Part shown: one piece after another, positions 29,313 through 40,992 of the stretch | Layout: every line of letters begins with the position of its first letter | Position numbering within the stretch: position 1 is the stretch's first letter | Assembly (NCBI RefSeq): GCF_019649055.1 | Contig: NW_026570356.1 | Coordinates: 1 to 64,000 of the forward strand | Length of the DNA stretch: 64,000 nt | From: Paramacrobiotus metropolitanus | Taxonomy: Eukaryota > Tardigrada > Eutardigrada > Parachela > Macrobiotidae | Direction: 5' to 3' | Translations under genes and position numbers: made by a program | Notes under the pieces: generated by a model | The model's input: the letters and a program-made list of their open reading frames with translations, nothing else | The model's database searches: none | What the model was told of the DNA's origin: nothing

Positions 29313-30563
29313 TTTATGCTATTTCTCTATTTCTCTATTTGGGTTTCCTGTTCGTCTGATTTCTCTTCTCGACTGGTGTCAGGTGATAATTCGGGTGTCT
29401 TTATTCTATTCGAAGGTCTTTTAACCTCAGGGATATTTACTTTTGCTGCTAAATTACTGTGACCTGCGGGGTTCCAGTATCTACTATTTTTCTGTTCTTC
29501 TGGAATTATCTGTGGAGGGAGATTTTGTAACCTTTCTGATACACGCTGCCGAAGCGTGTTATTCAGGAAATTATTCCGTGGTACAGGTTGTTTTTTAGAA
29601 GCCAGTTTGATACATATTTAATTTTCAAAATGCAATTTTTCAAGACATCCTAATTCCGGTTCATTGTTGTTACCTAATTGTTTTAAAAAAATTTTAATTC
29701 TCTACCGAGAGTCTAAAGAGATTAGGTTTATTACAAAAAGTTTTTTTATCCCCTTCGCTCGGCTGCACTTTGAGCGGTTACGACGATATATACTAGTAGA
29801 TGCAAGTCTATGATTAATCCCAATCGCGTGCACTAGTCCTCACGCTATGATAATCCCCACGCTTATGTTAAAGCCTAGCGCTATAATAATCCCCACGCGT
29901 ATGTGAATCCCTACAGTAGCGAACCCTGTTCGACTGACTGTGTGAGGAGCCGGCGCAGTATCGATGTTTGCGCCTCTCTGAGAACATGTGCTCGATGCAC
30001 GTAATGAGTCACTTACACGCGCGCACTATGTTAGTTATTTATAGCTTCGTATACTGTATTTGATGTCTTAATCCACGTGCGCACTGTACACTTATGAGTA
30101 CTGCTGACTTAACGTGTAATGAGTGTATTGTATTAACGTGTTAATGTACGTACTACAGAGAGCTTTGTTGGCAGTATTGCTGAAATGTTGATCGTATTAT
30201 CGTAATTAGTGTTGTTTCTTTTAAACAAACTTATCTATGATGTAATCGTATCAACTGACTAATTAACCTGGGTGCAATCAGTTTCTTCACTACTAACAAC
30301 TATCTGTAACTGTTGCGTTATTATGAACCAGATAACAACGACAACAATGTACCTGTGTTGTTGGCAACTATTTGTATGTGAAACTGACCTATGGTCAGTA
30401 GATCGGTCTCACTATACCTGTGTTGCAGTGGGCAGTTCGTCCTGGCAATGGGAATTCCCTTATATCCGTAATCAATAAACGTGCATGCACAATACCTCTT
30501 GATCCTCCAGTAATATAATAAGCACAATATCATATGCACTTACAAGCTTTCCTTCACGCCATT
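29313..30563 (-). promoter_or_regulatory. Untranslated leader of element 2
   Basis: These 1.25 kb lie between the 5' LTR and gag. Two nt after the LTR end (minus strand, 30,561) a TGGCGTGAAGG sequence sits where the tRNA primer site should be; I could not match it to a tRNA from memory. Around 29,810-29,930 three imperfect units containing ATAATCCCCACGC recur. No ORF of note is seen. Confidence 0.55.
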
Positions 30564-30967
30564 TGTCGCAATTTGAGTTCTCTTGTAAGCGCCTCTTGTG
30601 TGCTACCTGTACAGGTCAACGATGACCTTTACTTGTTACCTATGTGTTCCCTATAACGATTAGGCAACGCACCCGTATGAATGTGACCTTTAATCAACAA
30701 TATCACTATTGCCCACTATAAAAATACTAATGTTAAGCTAGCTATGCCAGGGAAGGCTCGGAGTGGACTGATTTGGTATTGTGGTGGAGGGGGGCTTTAT
30801 ATATCGTCCCGGTCGAGGTGCGCTCGGCGGGGCGCATGACGGCATTATGATGTAATATGCCGTCAGCATGATGTAACATGACCGCGCGGGAATGTGCGCG
30901 GCATACCTGCACGCGCACTTCCGGTGACTAATGACGGTGCGGTTCGACTGGTGACGATGTCGTCACA
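30564..30967 (-). repeat. 5' LTR of element 2
   Basis: This is the partner of 19,614-20,055. Minus-strand ends are TGTGACGACATC and TTGCGACA, a TG..CA pair. It contains TATATAAAG (plus-strand complement at about 30,795-30,804) and an ATTAAA near the 3' part. It is about 38 bp shorter than the other LTR through an internal difference after GTGCGCTCG. The target duplication TTGG follows at 30,968-30,971. Confidence 0.9.
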
Positions 30968-31078
30968 TTGGTGACAATAGCACTTCCAAAATTGTTTGAA
31001 AAACAGTGCGTGCAAGACGAAGTAGAAACAGAAGAAAAGTTCCTGCCAACAATAATATTCAGTTACTTTTACGCTGCA

Positions 31079-31225
31079 GAATAAAAGTTTAGGCAAGGCC
31101 TATTTCCGCCGAAATGTACTTTGGCCGAAGTGAATTGCGGCCGAAATGAATGACTTCCGAAATTAATGGCGGCCGAAGTGAGTGGCGGCCGAAATGAAAA
31201 CGGCCGAAGTGATCGGTAGCCCAGG
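31079..31225. repeat. 16-bp module array beside MULE remnant
   Basis: Roughly seven degenerate units of the type GGCCGAARTGAATGGC (minus-strand view CATTTCGGCCGCCATT) run along the plus strand. The array begins a few bases downstream of the transposase remnant's 3' end, the place expected for a terminal repeat. The module matches those at 15.85 kb and 42.7/43.3 kb. Confidence 0.75.
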
Positions 31226-31253
31226 TAAACTTTTTCTTGGGCATTTCTCCCTC

Positions 31254-32085
31254 TCATTTCATGTATTCTTCCAGTAAATGCGCAGGATTATCCACAACTT
31301 TTCCAGATAAATATGTCTGACAGGAAACTGACGCCGTCTCAGCTACCGGGATCACGCGGAACAAATGCCCTTGATCAAGATGATCCAAGGCACGTTGCAG
31401 TTGTTTCAAAACATACTGAAAACTTTCGGCATTTTGCGTTGCGACAACAGATGACAGATCTTTCGATGAAATTCTGAATGCTTCATTAACCTTGACTGCC
31501 GGACGAGACAATTCTTATCAATTGGTTCGTCTGTCCTGTCTTCGATTTCAAGATTTTCTTCGTTTTCATCCATGGGGCCGCTTAATGCAACCAGCACAAC
31601 GTCGTGATAAAGGTCAGTGTGTTTCCTGTGCTTTCTGATGATAATCGCTGCCATCTGGGAAGATGGTCTTTAATATCAAATGTGTGCATACTTTGGAACC
31701 GCCTCGCTGCAAGCACATGCCGGCATGGCAAATCAAACATGCAGGAAACGTAGCAGTTGCAAGACATTTCCCCACTGTTCGGATTGCAAATTATGTGATA
31801 CACTTTTCTGCTTTTCTGATCTTTGGTTTCATAAGTATCCGCGCCAGTTGATACTGTCGTCTCGAATTCTCTGGCCAGTAGCTTGTATTGTTCTTTCACG
31901 ACCAGAGCGGCAAAATTGGTCAGCAGCCTGCCGACCATCTTTCCCACTTTATCATCTGGAAAGTCGTGCATAATCAACATCTTTGCGTTATTCATGTATT
32001 CTCCGTAGTCCGAAAGAGAAACCTTCGAATTAATGCTGCCAGTACCAGTACCAGAACCACCATAGCCGCTTTTGGTACTCAACAA
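31254..32085 (-). pseudogene. MULE-type transposase C-terminal remnant with SWIM zinc finger
   Basis: 32,085-31,582 encodes a SWIM finger: CNCYVSCMFDLPCRHVLAAR (pattern CxC..CxH), preceded by helical sequence (KMVGRLLTNFAALVVKEQYK). After a frame change, 31,654-31,406 and 31,511-31,254 continue with an acidic linker and a helical C-terminus (FQYVLKQLQRALDHLDQG). SWIM fingers at this position are characteristic of Mutator-like (MULE) transposases and related ZSWIM proteins. The DDE catalytic core is missing; the right side is cut by an inverted-repeat arm at about 32,095. At least two frameshifts are present. A host ZSWIM pseudogene is the alternative. Confidence 0.65.
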
Positions 32086-32094
32086 TGCATTTAA

Positions 32095-32290
32095 ACTACT
32101 CGCCTATTTTTAGTACGCCATATCTCGGCAACCGGATGCTGCGCGCGCAAAAGGTTTTCAGATACAAATGATTTAGCTTTAGAATGACATAAAGTATATT
32201 TACAAAAAGTGATTCGGAGTGTGCGAATGCGAAGTTTTAGTGTATGTATCCGATTTCTGACACGATGTATCAGGCCACTTCCCTTAAGTC
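32095..32290. mobile_element. Single arm of IR-1 family element
   Basis: The segment from TTTTAGTACGCCATATCTCGGCAACCGG through AAAGTGATTCGGAGTGTGCGAATGCG matches the right arm of the 60.84-61.46 kb element. It has a similar downstream flank (TGTAYCAGGCC..CCTTAAG). It abuts the broken edge of the MULE remnant. Confidence 0.65.
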
Positions 32291-32523
32291 AAAACACGAG
32301 TAAGAATGTTGCTTTTGCAAAGCTCACAACTATGCGGAAGAATACATACTATATAAAGTGTGATAAACAGTAGAATAAAAGCTCCATCCATACTCATAAT
32401 TTCAGTGTCATTGCGAGAACTATGCACAAATATAATGCTAAATGTCTATGGCAATTTTTTGTTCAACGAACACTGACATTGTTAGGATGAATAAAATAAC
32501 GAAGTGGTTCTCGATTGTGACCT

Positions 32524-34371
32524 TTACGGATGTACAATGTCGGTTGTTCCTGGCTGTACATGGGCAGAGCGCAGACCACAAACCGTTGCCGGTGTCGCCG
32601 TGGAGTACGTTGCAATGGGCTTGGCTAATCTTCTGGTGGACTCAGGTACACCCTTCCCGCACCTCATGGTCAGCAGCCGGTGCACTTGTTGTCGGTACTC
32701 CTTGCTGATAGCCAGATATACAAAAAAGTTCAGCGAATAATTCGCCATCAATAACACCTCACAAATGGGTAGAAAAATTTCCGTGACGGTAGGCGGAGGA
32801 TCAATAGACAACCCAAAAACATTGGCCAGCACGAGACCGAAGGTTACCAGATAAGGGACATTTGTGACAACGTAGACGGCAACGGTGCACCACAGCAGAA
32901 GATGCTGGGAGATGGTGTGCTTATTGCGAGAGTCGCGGTTATAATCGGAATGCAGAAGAGCTTTTGTGGCGCGGTGTTCTCTACGAATGGCGCAAATTAG
33001 GATACTGCTGAATAGCAGCAAGAGAAGAAATTTCCCAACGTTGAGAAATGCCTGCGAAATGCCACTCGTTAACATTAACAGAGGCATTCTAGATGCCTAC
33101 ATGAAGGATGCACGTCCGTAGCATTGCCAAAAAATTCCAATGACATTTAAAAATTTATTATCTCAGAAAAATTTTTGAAACCTGCCAAAACCGCAAAACA
33201 GGTATACTTTATATCAGGTAGGTAGGTAGCTGAATTGAAATGTACAGTATTTATATTGGTATGTACTGTAAATTGATCACAGTATTTCATGTAAGTGCAA
33301 AAAATATGTAATTTTTTTTACATAGGTACTCATTTTACTTACGAACACCGCTGCATTTTTCAAAGGCAGCGTACGCTATACATATCGCTGAAGCTATCAT
33401 TAAATTTTGTTTGTGTGGTCCGCACTAAACAACTGACCATCAAAGTGCCATAAGCTTCTGCCCACCGCAACAACCAGTTCGGCAAGACAATTTTCATTCC
33501 CATTAAGAATTGCATATGTTCAGCAAGGTCTCTGCTCGACGGGATTAATGTGGAAAGTTTCCAGTAAAGGTCAGCCAGCTCATACGAAGTCACCATGCCA
33601 ACGATAAGCATGATAACGCACACCGTAAGCCGGGCTGGCAGAGTGGGGTGCGTCAGGATCACCCCAAACGGATTGATATAGGCTAGTAGTCGTCCACCCG
33701 CGAATGCAACTACAGTCCTGAAAAAACATCGTCATGATTTATCCAACGTATTAAAAAAAATGAGGGCTTGTCAACATTTTGTTTACAAATACCTTAAATT
33801 ACTTTTTGTGAACGCATTACGAGGAGAATTTCTACAGGTAACGAGTAGTTGTGGCTTACCAATCGCATATTTCCAAGCATATGTCGTGCAGATATTCAGC
33901 TATCGCAGTTGTCACCCACCAACCAACGGCACGATGGGATTCCAACCAGAACGCCAAAAAAACAGCGGTTACTTCCCAAACATATGTTGGGAACTTAGCC
34001 CACCTGAGCAGGTACAAAATCGTTATTGTGCCCATTAAGTACGTGAAAATATCTCGCTATTGATCTTACAGCGCTATCAAGTTGGAGAAACTGATAGTTG
34101 TCATGAACACATTGGTGCTGGTACGCTTTTTGGCTGACATCAACACGGCAATGTTGATCGTGTTGCCGACAGTACAACAAGCCAGAAGGAATGCATATGC
34201 TGTCCACTTGAAAATGGGATTCCATTCAACCTTATACCTTTTCTCATTGAAACTGTCGTGATTAAAACTGTATACTTCGTAATCGAAGGTTATGTTGTTA
34301 GTGCAGTTATTCGCCAGTGATTCGTTGGTGGCCCAGTCGCTGGGAATGTAACAATTCGTTGTAGCGTTCAT
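32524..34371 (-). CDS. Class A (rhodopsin-like) GPCR, copy A, four exons
   Basis: Exon 1 (34,371-34,070) starts at a Met, encodes an N-glycosylated N-terminus and TM1 (GNTINIAVLM), and ends GCT|GTAAGA. Exon 2 (34,003-33,860) begins after CTCAG and encodes TM2-TM3. Exon 3 starts at about 33,715 after TTTTTTCAG with GGRLLAYINPFG at the DRY position, then TM4. Exon 4 (33,051-32,524) begins after CGCAG and encodes TM5, TM6 and TM7 (ANYSLNFFVYLAISKEYRQQV, an NPxxY-like site). Phases of exons 1-2-3 and of exon 4 fit. The peptide-receptor style of TM7 suggests a neuropeptide-type receptor, but the ligand is unknown. Exon 3 holds about 167 bp absent from copy B, which shifts the frame to a TGA and displaces the donor. 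This copy may therefore be inactive unless an internal donor (ATG|GTCAGT, about 33,440) is used. Confidence 0.75.
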
Positions 34372-37300
34372 TGTAATGTTTGTGGATGACTTTACTTAAA
34401 CAACCAGATGGCTGTAAAGCATTAAATATAGCGCTTCCTTAAATTCCGCACATTTTTGACTACTGTACATTCTGGATAATGGAGAGTAAAGAGAGCAGCA
34501 ATGAAAGTGATACCGCCTAATGCCAGAAAATCCCGGCCTTTAAGCTAGCCGTTCCCACAGTGAAATTGATGCTAAGTCTAACGATTCGGAAGTTTCGGCA
34601 CTTAACTTGTTGTTTGAATGAGCAAGCTTGTATAAAACAGGTTCTTGCAAAAGTGGTACAAAAAGTGAAACCTGCGTTTATGTTGAGCCACGGAAATCGA
34701 TTTTCCTCGTTTCTGTTTGTTACAGTTTCCTTATAGCACTGACAGAAATTTACACGAAATGCGACACGTTGGTTTTTCTGCAATCGCGGTAAACCATACA
34801 AAGTCAACAGTTTGTCCACAGCCGCCAACAAACCCAATGCGTAAAACCGGAAATGTACAGGAACATGGTGAAAACGTATCCGGATAGATGTAATACGATC
34901 ACGGAACTGCCGTAGCGTAAACGGGCATAAAGCGCGTCATGCACAAAGGCACTGTGAGGAGGAGTGGCCTCCCCGCACACCCGCACTGGTGCGGGTGCTA
35001 AGTTTTTTTGCTAGTGATTTTCTCCATCTACCAGTTCTTCGATCTGGTAGATTCTTCAGTTGCTAGCCATCGTCGTCTGAGTAACTTGCTGTACTTTTGG
35101 CCCCGCAGCATTCTGCTGCGGGAGCATCTGTAGTGTCATGTGAATGGGATATAAAGTGTGCAGTTGATTGTCGGGTGTCTTGCGTTTCCGCCTAGCTCGT
35201 AGTATACAACACTGCTCACTCTGCAGGATAGATTCCGTTTCTGTCTCTGTCCGTGGATTCTTCCTAGATCCACCATCATAGCACCAAGTCAAAGAACAAA
35301 AATATCAGTATCACTCTATATCGTATGCGTATCAAAGATAAGTCCGAGCGGGCCTCTTCATACGTAGAGCTCAGGAATAAAACGACGCACACTCACACCC
35401 GCAGCATTGCGAATGCATGCGCCGCCGGGCGCAGTTGCGCTGTACGACTCAGCTAAAATAATTATCCAGTTGTCGTACAAATGCACATGCCACATGCGAT
35501 AGGATAACTGGCCATGGGGTTATGCGTCTTCTTAGTCCTAAGCTGTATTCTGATATTATGATTTACAGGGTGCACACGCCAAGTTGTCACCTTCACTTCA
35601 ATTCATTTTTAAAAATTAGAAAAAGTTTACTTACTCCAGTTGAATTGTTTGTTTGTATTACTGAATTTAATTCTGCGTTAACTGAAGTTAGTATCTGACC
35701 GTTGGCTCTGAAACTGGCGTCAGAAACAAGGTCAAAAGTGAGATCCGTGGTGGTGCATTTCTGGTCATGATACTAACCTTATCAGCAAAACAGGAAAACA
35801 CTCTAGTACAGGAAAACACTCTCAAAATCAATTTGAACTAGCTCAAAACACATCAGGTAAGCGTCGGAAAAGTGGACCAACGCAGTGGAACCATTACTTC
35901 ATTTATAAAAATTTTTTTTTGTAGATTGTCACGCTTTTACAGATACAATGCTATACGGTACGAGCGGCGAAATTTTTCCTCAAATACCTGGAACCTTTAG
36001 GTAATCGAATGATCGTTAAAAAATATGCGGATGGGATCATTCTAAACGATTCTAAAGTAAACAAGGATAGACATCGCATTGCTGATTTACTGTTAACCAC
36101 CAACGAGCAAAAGAAAAAAAAAACAAAGCGTTCGCCATACAAAATTATGTGCCCAATGGGGATTCGCTGAAACGGAATGAACCGCTTTTACCTGCTCGAT
36201 AGCAAACACTAAACTGATGCCACATATGTCCCTAATCCTCTTATGTCAAAAATGAGCTGGGATGACATCCCTCGTTTGTGTGGGGAACGATGGAAGGACG
36301 TCCTCCCCCATTTTGGCGGTGCTAAGTTTTAAGTCGCAGTTGTGACCTCCCGGGGGTTCGGAGAGAAACAAGTGATAAACATCTCAAGACAGTATTGGAT
36401 GCTAAAAAGTTTTGCCTTGTCACCGATTAGCTAAGGGATGACTTCGATTTTTAAACGAATTTTGGGCGCACGGAAGGCGACCACGGTAAACGGATCGTGA
36501 GGTACTGCGAGTTTTCTGGTGTAACTTGTCAAAAAACGCTTTCTTATTGGCAATCTTGGATTCAGATGATGCAGGAGAGAAATTGTGATCATGGTAAAAT
36601 TAAATGAAAATTCTAGAGTGTGCCGGGAATTTTTAATAAATCAGCCAAATTTTGGTGACAACTTGGCGTGTACTATTCATCAAAAATGAACCACAATCAT
36701 TAAGAATTTTCTCGTCAACCGTTTTAAAAACCTACCGCAAAAATCAACACCATACCGACAGTCATTATTAGCGCAAGGCATTGTCAGTTTGTCATTACCT
36801 TGATTACTGTACTCTCATCACTGTTCTCATCAGGCCAGACCGAAATGGAAAAGAAAATTGTCGTTTAGTCTAATTTTTTCACTCGGCAATCGGCGTTGAC
36901 TGTGATCGCGTTGCAAAATCATGAGAAAACAGGACACGGGCTTCGAGGCTTAGCCTTTTGATCCTGTAACGATAGAAACACGGATGCTATAAACAAAACT
37001 GTTTTCCAGCTGTTTATAAAACAAAAATACTGTACGAACATGGGCGAATACTTTTTATTTCTTGAGCTGCGGTTTTTTATTGAATGAATTTTTTCCTTAC
37101 ACTGTCTGCACTTCTACTAAAATAAATGCTAAAGCACATTGCTGCAGACAGTTGCCCCTTGACTCAAAGCGTCCAATAAACAGAATATCCTTAGTATGTA
37201 TGTATGTGACGAATGGTGCACAGTAAAGGAGGATCCGCGAAAAAATTCATGAGGTTTTGGAACTGCAAATTCATGAGGTTCCATGCCTTGGCCTGTCATG

Positions 37301-38417
37301 ATTAGTGTAGTGATTGGCTCAATTTGGCTGAGGCCGCTTTAGTTCCTTTTCACTGAAATCTGTAAAAGATCTCGCTAAATGCGTTTCGAAAATCCAAAAA
37401 AGATTAATAAGCGCTGACTAAACAGTCTGTTAAATTGTTTATGCCTAGGAAATTGAATCAGAAACCCAACTTGCACTGCGAGGCACTGGAGTTATTACCG
37501 TACAGTTACACACAATTCTCTGCAAAATAAGGAATCGCAGCAAGCATGACTACTGCTCAGTCTGGTAACGGTATTCGGCTCAAGCACCAAAATCAGTGTA
37601 CATATCTGAAGAATTCCGGCTATGTATAACCACAAAACCAACTTTACCATGTCCCAGTGACCTTTTACGTTTATGGTACAGATATAACCAGCACCTTTTC
37701 GAGAGAAGGAGGAGGGGTTCATTCTTCTATTACAGGAGGGGTTCATCCTTGCGGTCACTAAATGGAAATGGCTCTTCTCACCACCCTTGACCCTAGCACC
37801 TTCCTTGGCTGTTCTCACCACCTTTAACCAGGTTTTGGCTTTTCGCACGACATTTTTAAAAATATTTTTTACACCATCATTGGTTGTTGTCACCACCTTT
37901 ATCTCTTTCCTTTCCCACCTTTGAGGGCAGGCGAGTATTGTAGCAACATGGTGCTCGCGTGCTCGAGGTCACCTCCAAGGAAGGTGCATCTTCCATAGAC
38001 TTGTATGTTAAAGAGCCCCTACAGTCTGCAGAGAAATGCGGTTGGCTAGAGCGCGGATTGCTTTAGGCAGATTGTTAGTGTTTAGATGAAATGTAAGAAG
38101 AGACCGTTAGAAAACCACGCTGCTAGTTGACAGTTCCTAACGTCCTCCAGTTTTAGAAATATTCTCGAATCAGGTTGATTATTTCTCAGTAAAAAGTGCG
38201 ATTTTTGCACTAAAAATTAAACTAGGAAAGTGCACCGCGGTTGGCTTGCACTAAAAGGCCGAAGCGAAGCGAGAAAACATTAAAACAAGTATAACAAAGT
38301 GTTTGCTGAGTTTGATTTAAAAATGCTTTAAAAAATACATTTTTTATGCACAAAATATTTTTCTTTTTTATTCAATATTTCTGGGTGTATTCTTCCATAT
38401 TTTTGAAATTATTCAGG
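34372..38417. other. Intergenic region, no supported gene
   Basis: I see no gene with domain support. Contents: upstream region of the GPCR; three short perfect hairpins at 34,980-35,125; scattered AT-rich sequence; an imperfect direct repeat AGGAGGGGTTCAT (37,707-37,750); and recurring TTCTCACCACCTTTR words at 37,750-37,910. ORFs of 60-130 codons here look like chance frames. Confidence 0.5.
34978..35125. repeat. Cluster of three short hairpins
   Basis: Inverted repeats CCCGCAC..GTGCGGG (about 34,980-34,997), ATCTACCAG..CTGGTAGAT (about 35,027-35,053) and CCCGCAGCA..TGCTGCGGG (about 35,101-35,121) lie within 150 bp. Their function is unknown. Confidence 0.6.
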
Positions 38418-38429
38418 CGTGACCGACAT

Positions 38430-39711
38430 AACCGACGGTGACCGACAAAATTCCTGTTTCTTGAACGTAGAGGACCTTCGCTTCGCTAAGTTCGCTTCGG
38501 TCGATTAAACAGCTAGCTCTCGTTCCCTGTATTTCAGCAGTTGTCATCGAAATAAAAATCTGGAAGGTGCTACAGACCAAGAGGCATCACGCAACAGTCG
38601 AATAAAAATTTTCGACTTCGTTGGTAACAGTAAAGGGATGTTTATGACTGTCCCTACTTGGCTCGGCAGGGCTGTAGTTAGGTACAGTTATATTTTACTT
38701 CGGTTCGTTAATTAAGGACGTTTCTTAAAATATGGTTCATAGGGGCTAAAAGCGTTCATGTCGGGAGATACAAAATAGGGAAACTTACTTTCGGAGCGTC
38801 CTTTGTGGTTGCTGAATTGCACAAGACTGCAGCATATAAAACCATCTTCGGAAATTTTTCAGAATAAATTGTCTGGATTTCCCAATCTGACCCTCCCAAT
38901 CTGACCCTGTCACTGTAGTGACATCCTGTAGATTCTGTCGGCATAGGAAGTATACTTGTCTACATAGTAGTGCCACGCCGATGACTACGGGTTGTGAAGG
39001 GTGTCTACGGGTGTATACAGGCAAGCATCCTGCTGAACCTAAGGAGGGTTGGCTGTATACAGCGGTAAACATCCCCAGACAACCTGTAGACACCATTGTA
39101 GACATCTCGTATACATCCTAAGAAAACCTAAGAATCCCTAAGAAGCCAGATGACTACAATATGTCTGCAGTGGCGTCTATGGGCTGTTTACAGATGACTA
39201 CCGGTGTATACAACTATAATCGAGCAGAGCATCCAGCTGGATCCAGGGAGGGCTGCCGGTATAAAGCGGTAGACCCCTGTAGACGACCTGTGGACATCAT
39301 TGTAGACACCCTGCATACATGCCAAAAAACCAAAAAACCTGAGAAACCTAAAAAATCGGGTGACTACCGGTAGGACTGCATGGTGTCTACAGCCTGTATA
39401 CAGATGTCTACCGTGACTACAGGAAAGAAAAAAACGACCCGGTTTTTCTCATTGGTACGAAACGTGCCACAAGTGTATTTTTTTGGCTAATCGTTTTGAC
39501 TAAGACGAAGTGCAAGTCTTGCTGAAACAGATATTCAGCAACCATATCGAAGTCCAAATGAAGATATTAACAATCTAAACCAAAACAAGATCGACATATC
39601 AGAAGAATGCACTTTGAACAAAATTCATTTCGTTTATTCGACCGAAGCGTAGCGAAGATCCTCTATGTTCAGAGTGAATGGGAAGCGTGATGTCCGTTCG
39701 TCGGTCACCGT
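38430..39711. mobile_element. Element bounded by 75-bp inverted repeats with internal 170-210-bp tandem repeat
   Basis: The left arm (38,430-38,506; GACCGACGGTGACCGACAAA..CTTCGGTCGATTA) is inverted relative to the right arm (39,634-39,711), sharing TCGACCGAAGCG, AGCGAAG..CCTCTA.GTTC and TCGGTCACCGTC. Inside, 38,980-39,422 consists of about 2.3 copies of a 170-210-bp unit starting GATGACTAC, with repeated TGTATACA and TGTAGACA words and a CCTAAGAAAA tail. No ORF with domain support is present. It is probably a non-autonomous DNA transposon. Confidence 0.6.
38980..39422 (+). repeat. Tandem repeat, about 2.3 units of 170-210 bp
   Basis: Units begin at 38,980, 39,149 and 39,360. Each contains GTGTATACA, AGCATCC, a GGAGGG block, a GCGGTAGAC/AAC block and ACCTGTAGACACCATTGTAGACA, followed by CATACAT..CTAAGAAACC. 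Confidence 0.75.
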
Positions 39712-40827
39712 CACCAAATGCACTTATGCACGTTAGCACTGGTAGGAAATGCACCAATGCGCGGTGGCCGTATATACCCACACTCCATGTAATTGACGAT
39801 GTCCGTTCTTCGGTCACCGCCATCTGATCTGAAAAAGGAGGGGGCACCGTGGCCTCGTACAGTCAGGACCTATGAAAACTGGTGAACGTGGTGATGGAAA
39901 CATTTTATCTGTTCTTCAACTGCCACCAATGCGCTTGTAACCGACAGAACCATCTGTCGCTTCAGAAAAAAAATTCGTCGAATCGACTCGTACGTAAATT
40001 TTTCTCTTCCAGGATTTTGTAATAACATTAATAACTTTAATGTCTTGTCAACGATTAATAAGTTTAATGCAAGGCTACTGACAGAGGTTGAAAAGTTGGC
40101 AAAACAAGAAGTCCTACCGGCAAAGCCGGGGGGGGGGAGTGGGCGGGTGTAGTGGCAAAGCCACCGGCAAAGCCACTACACCCGCCCGGTTTCCCCTATA
40201 GTCTGAACTTCATCATTTTTAAGGGAACCGGACTGTATCACAGGTGAATAAAGCAGTTACTGTACTGTTATTCTCACAATTGGCAATAAATTATCTGTGT
40301 GTACAACCCACCAGCCAGCCAAATGCATGTCACGTGTGTAAGCGGTCTGGCGCAGCACGCCGTAAAATTGAGTTTATAGTGTCACACGTAAATTTGCATA
40401 TTTCGCTATTTACCTAGATTAGTGAGAAATTACCGGACAAGCTTGTACACACTACCATGACCACATAGTACATACCTAATTCGTTCTCAAGAGGAATTTC
40501 TAATGTCGTGGTAGTGCTTTGCTGCGCTTTCAGCGCAAAAATTGTAACGCTGAATTAACTTTGTTTAGTAAATTTACTTCGGAGTTAGTAAATAAATCAG
40601 CATGCAAAAAATTAAATGAGTAATTAAATGTAACGTCCCAGAAAAAAATAAAAATTAAGTTAATGTCCAAAAGCGGACAGAAAAGTAAGAACACTAGCAA
40701 GGAATGTTTACTTGCACTGCAGGTTTACCCAGGTTGTTGACACGAGGGCAAGCGTCAGTATACAAGAAAGTGCAGGTAGGTGCGCGTGCAGTGAAGTGGC
40801 ATCACAATAATTTGGCAGAACCTGTTT
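39712..40827. other. Intergenic stretch with a GC-rich hairpin and a palindrome end
   Basis: No gene is seen. A hairpin GGGCGGGTGTAGTGGC..GCCACTACACCCGCCC lies at about 40,141-40,187, next to a G10 run. At 40,427-40,446 the 20-nt end of the 58.0 kb palindrome (AAATTACCGGACAAGCTTGT) occurs alone. Confidence 0.6.
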
Positions 40828-40992
40828 CTGAACGGCAGGGTGTAAAACCTGGCAATGGCACCTGCCAATGGCACTGCCAGTGGCATGGCATGCGATAAAA
40901 ACTGGAGGCTTTGGCAACTGGCAAGCGATACAACCTGGCAGATGCCGCATAAAATGTGGCACTATGTATAAGCGGATTCGGAGCGTTTGGTC
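40828..40992 (+). repeat. TGGCA-rich 165-bp repeat, copy 1
   Basis: Nearly identical to 45,262-45,426 in inverted orientation, with only a handful of differences over 165 bp. It is dense in TGGCA/TGCCA words, some forming overlapping palindromes. A third, diverged piece lies near 53,670-53,760. Confidence 0.85.

Noticed and set aside
31680-32094. Plus-strand ORFs opposite the SWIM-finger remnant
   Set aside because: Shadow frames of the minus-strand transposase remnant.
37495-37896. 133-codon minus-strand ORF
   Set aside because: Low-complexity Lys/Arg frame without motif, antisense to AT-rich sequence with short direct repeats; likely chance.
40704-40962. Overlapping ORFs on both strands in the TGGCA-rich repeat
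   Set aside because: They come from the repeat sequence itself; the inverted copy at 45.3 kb gives different frames with the same composition.
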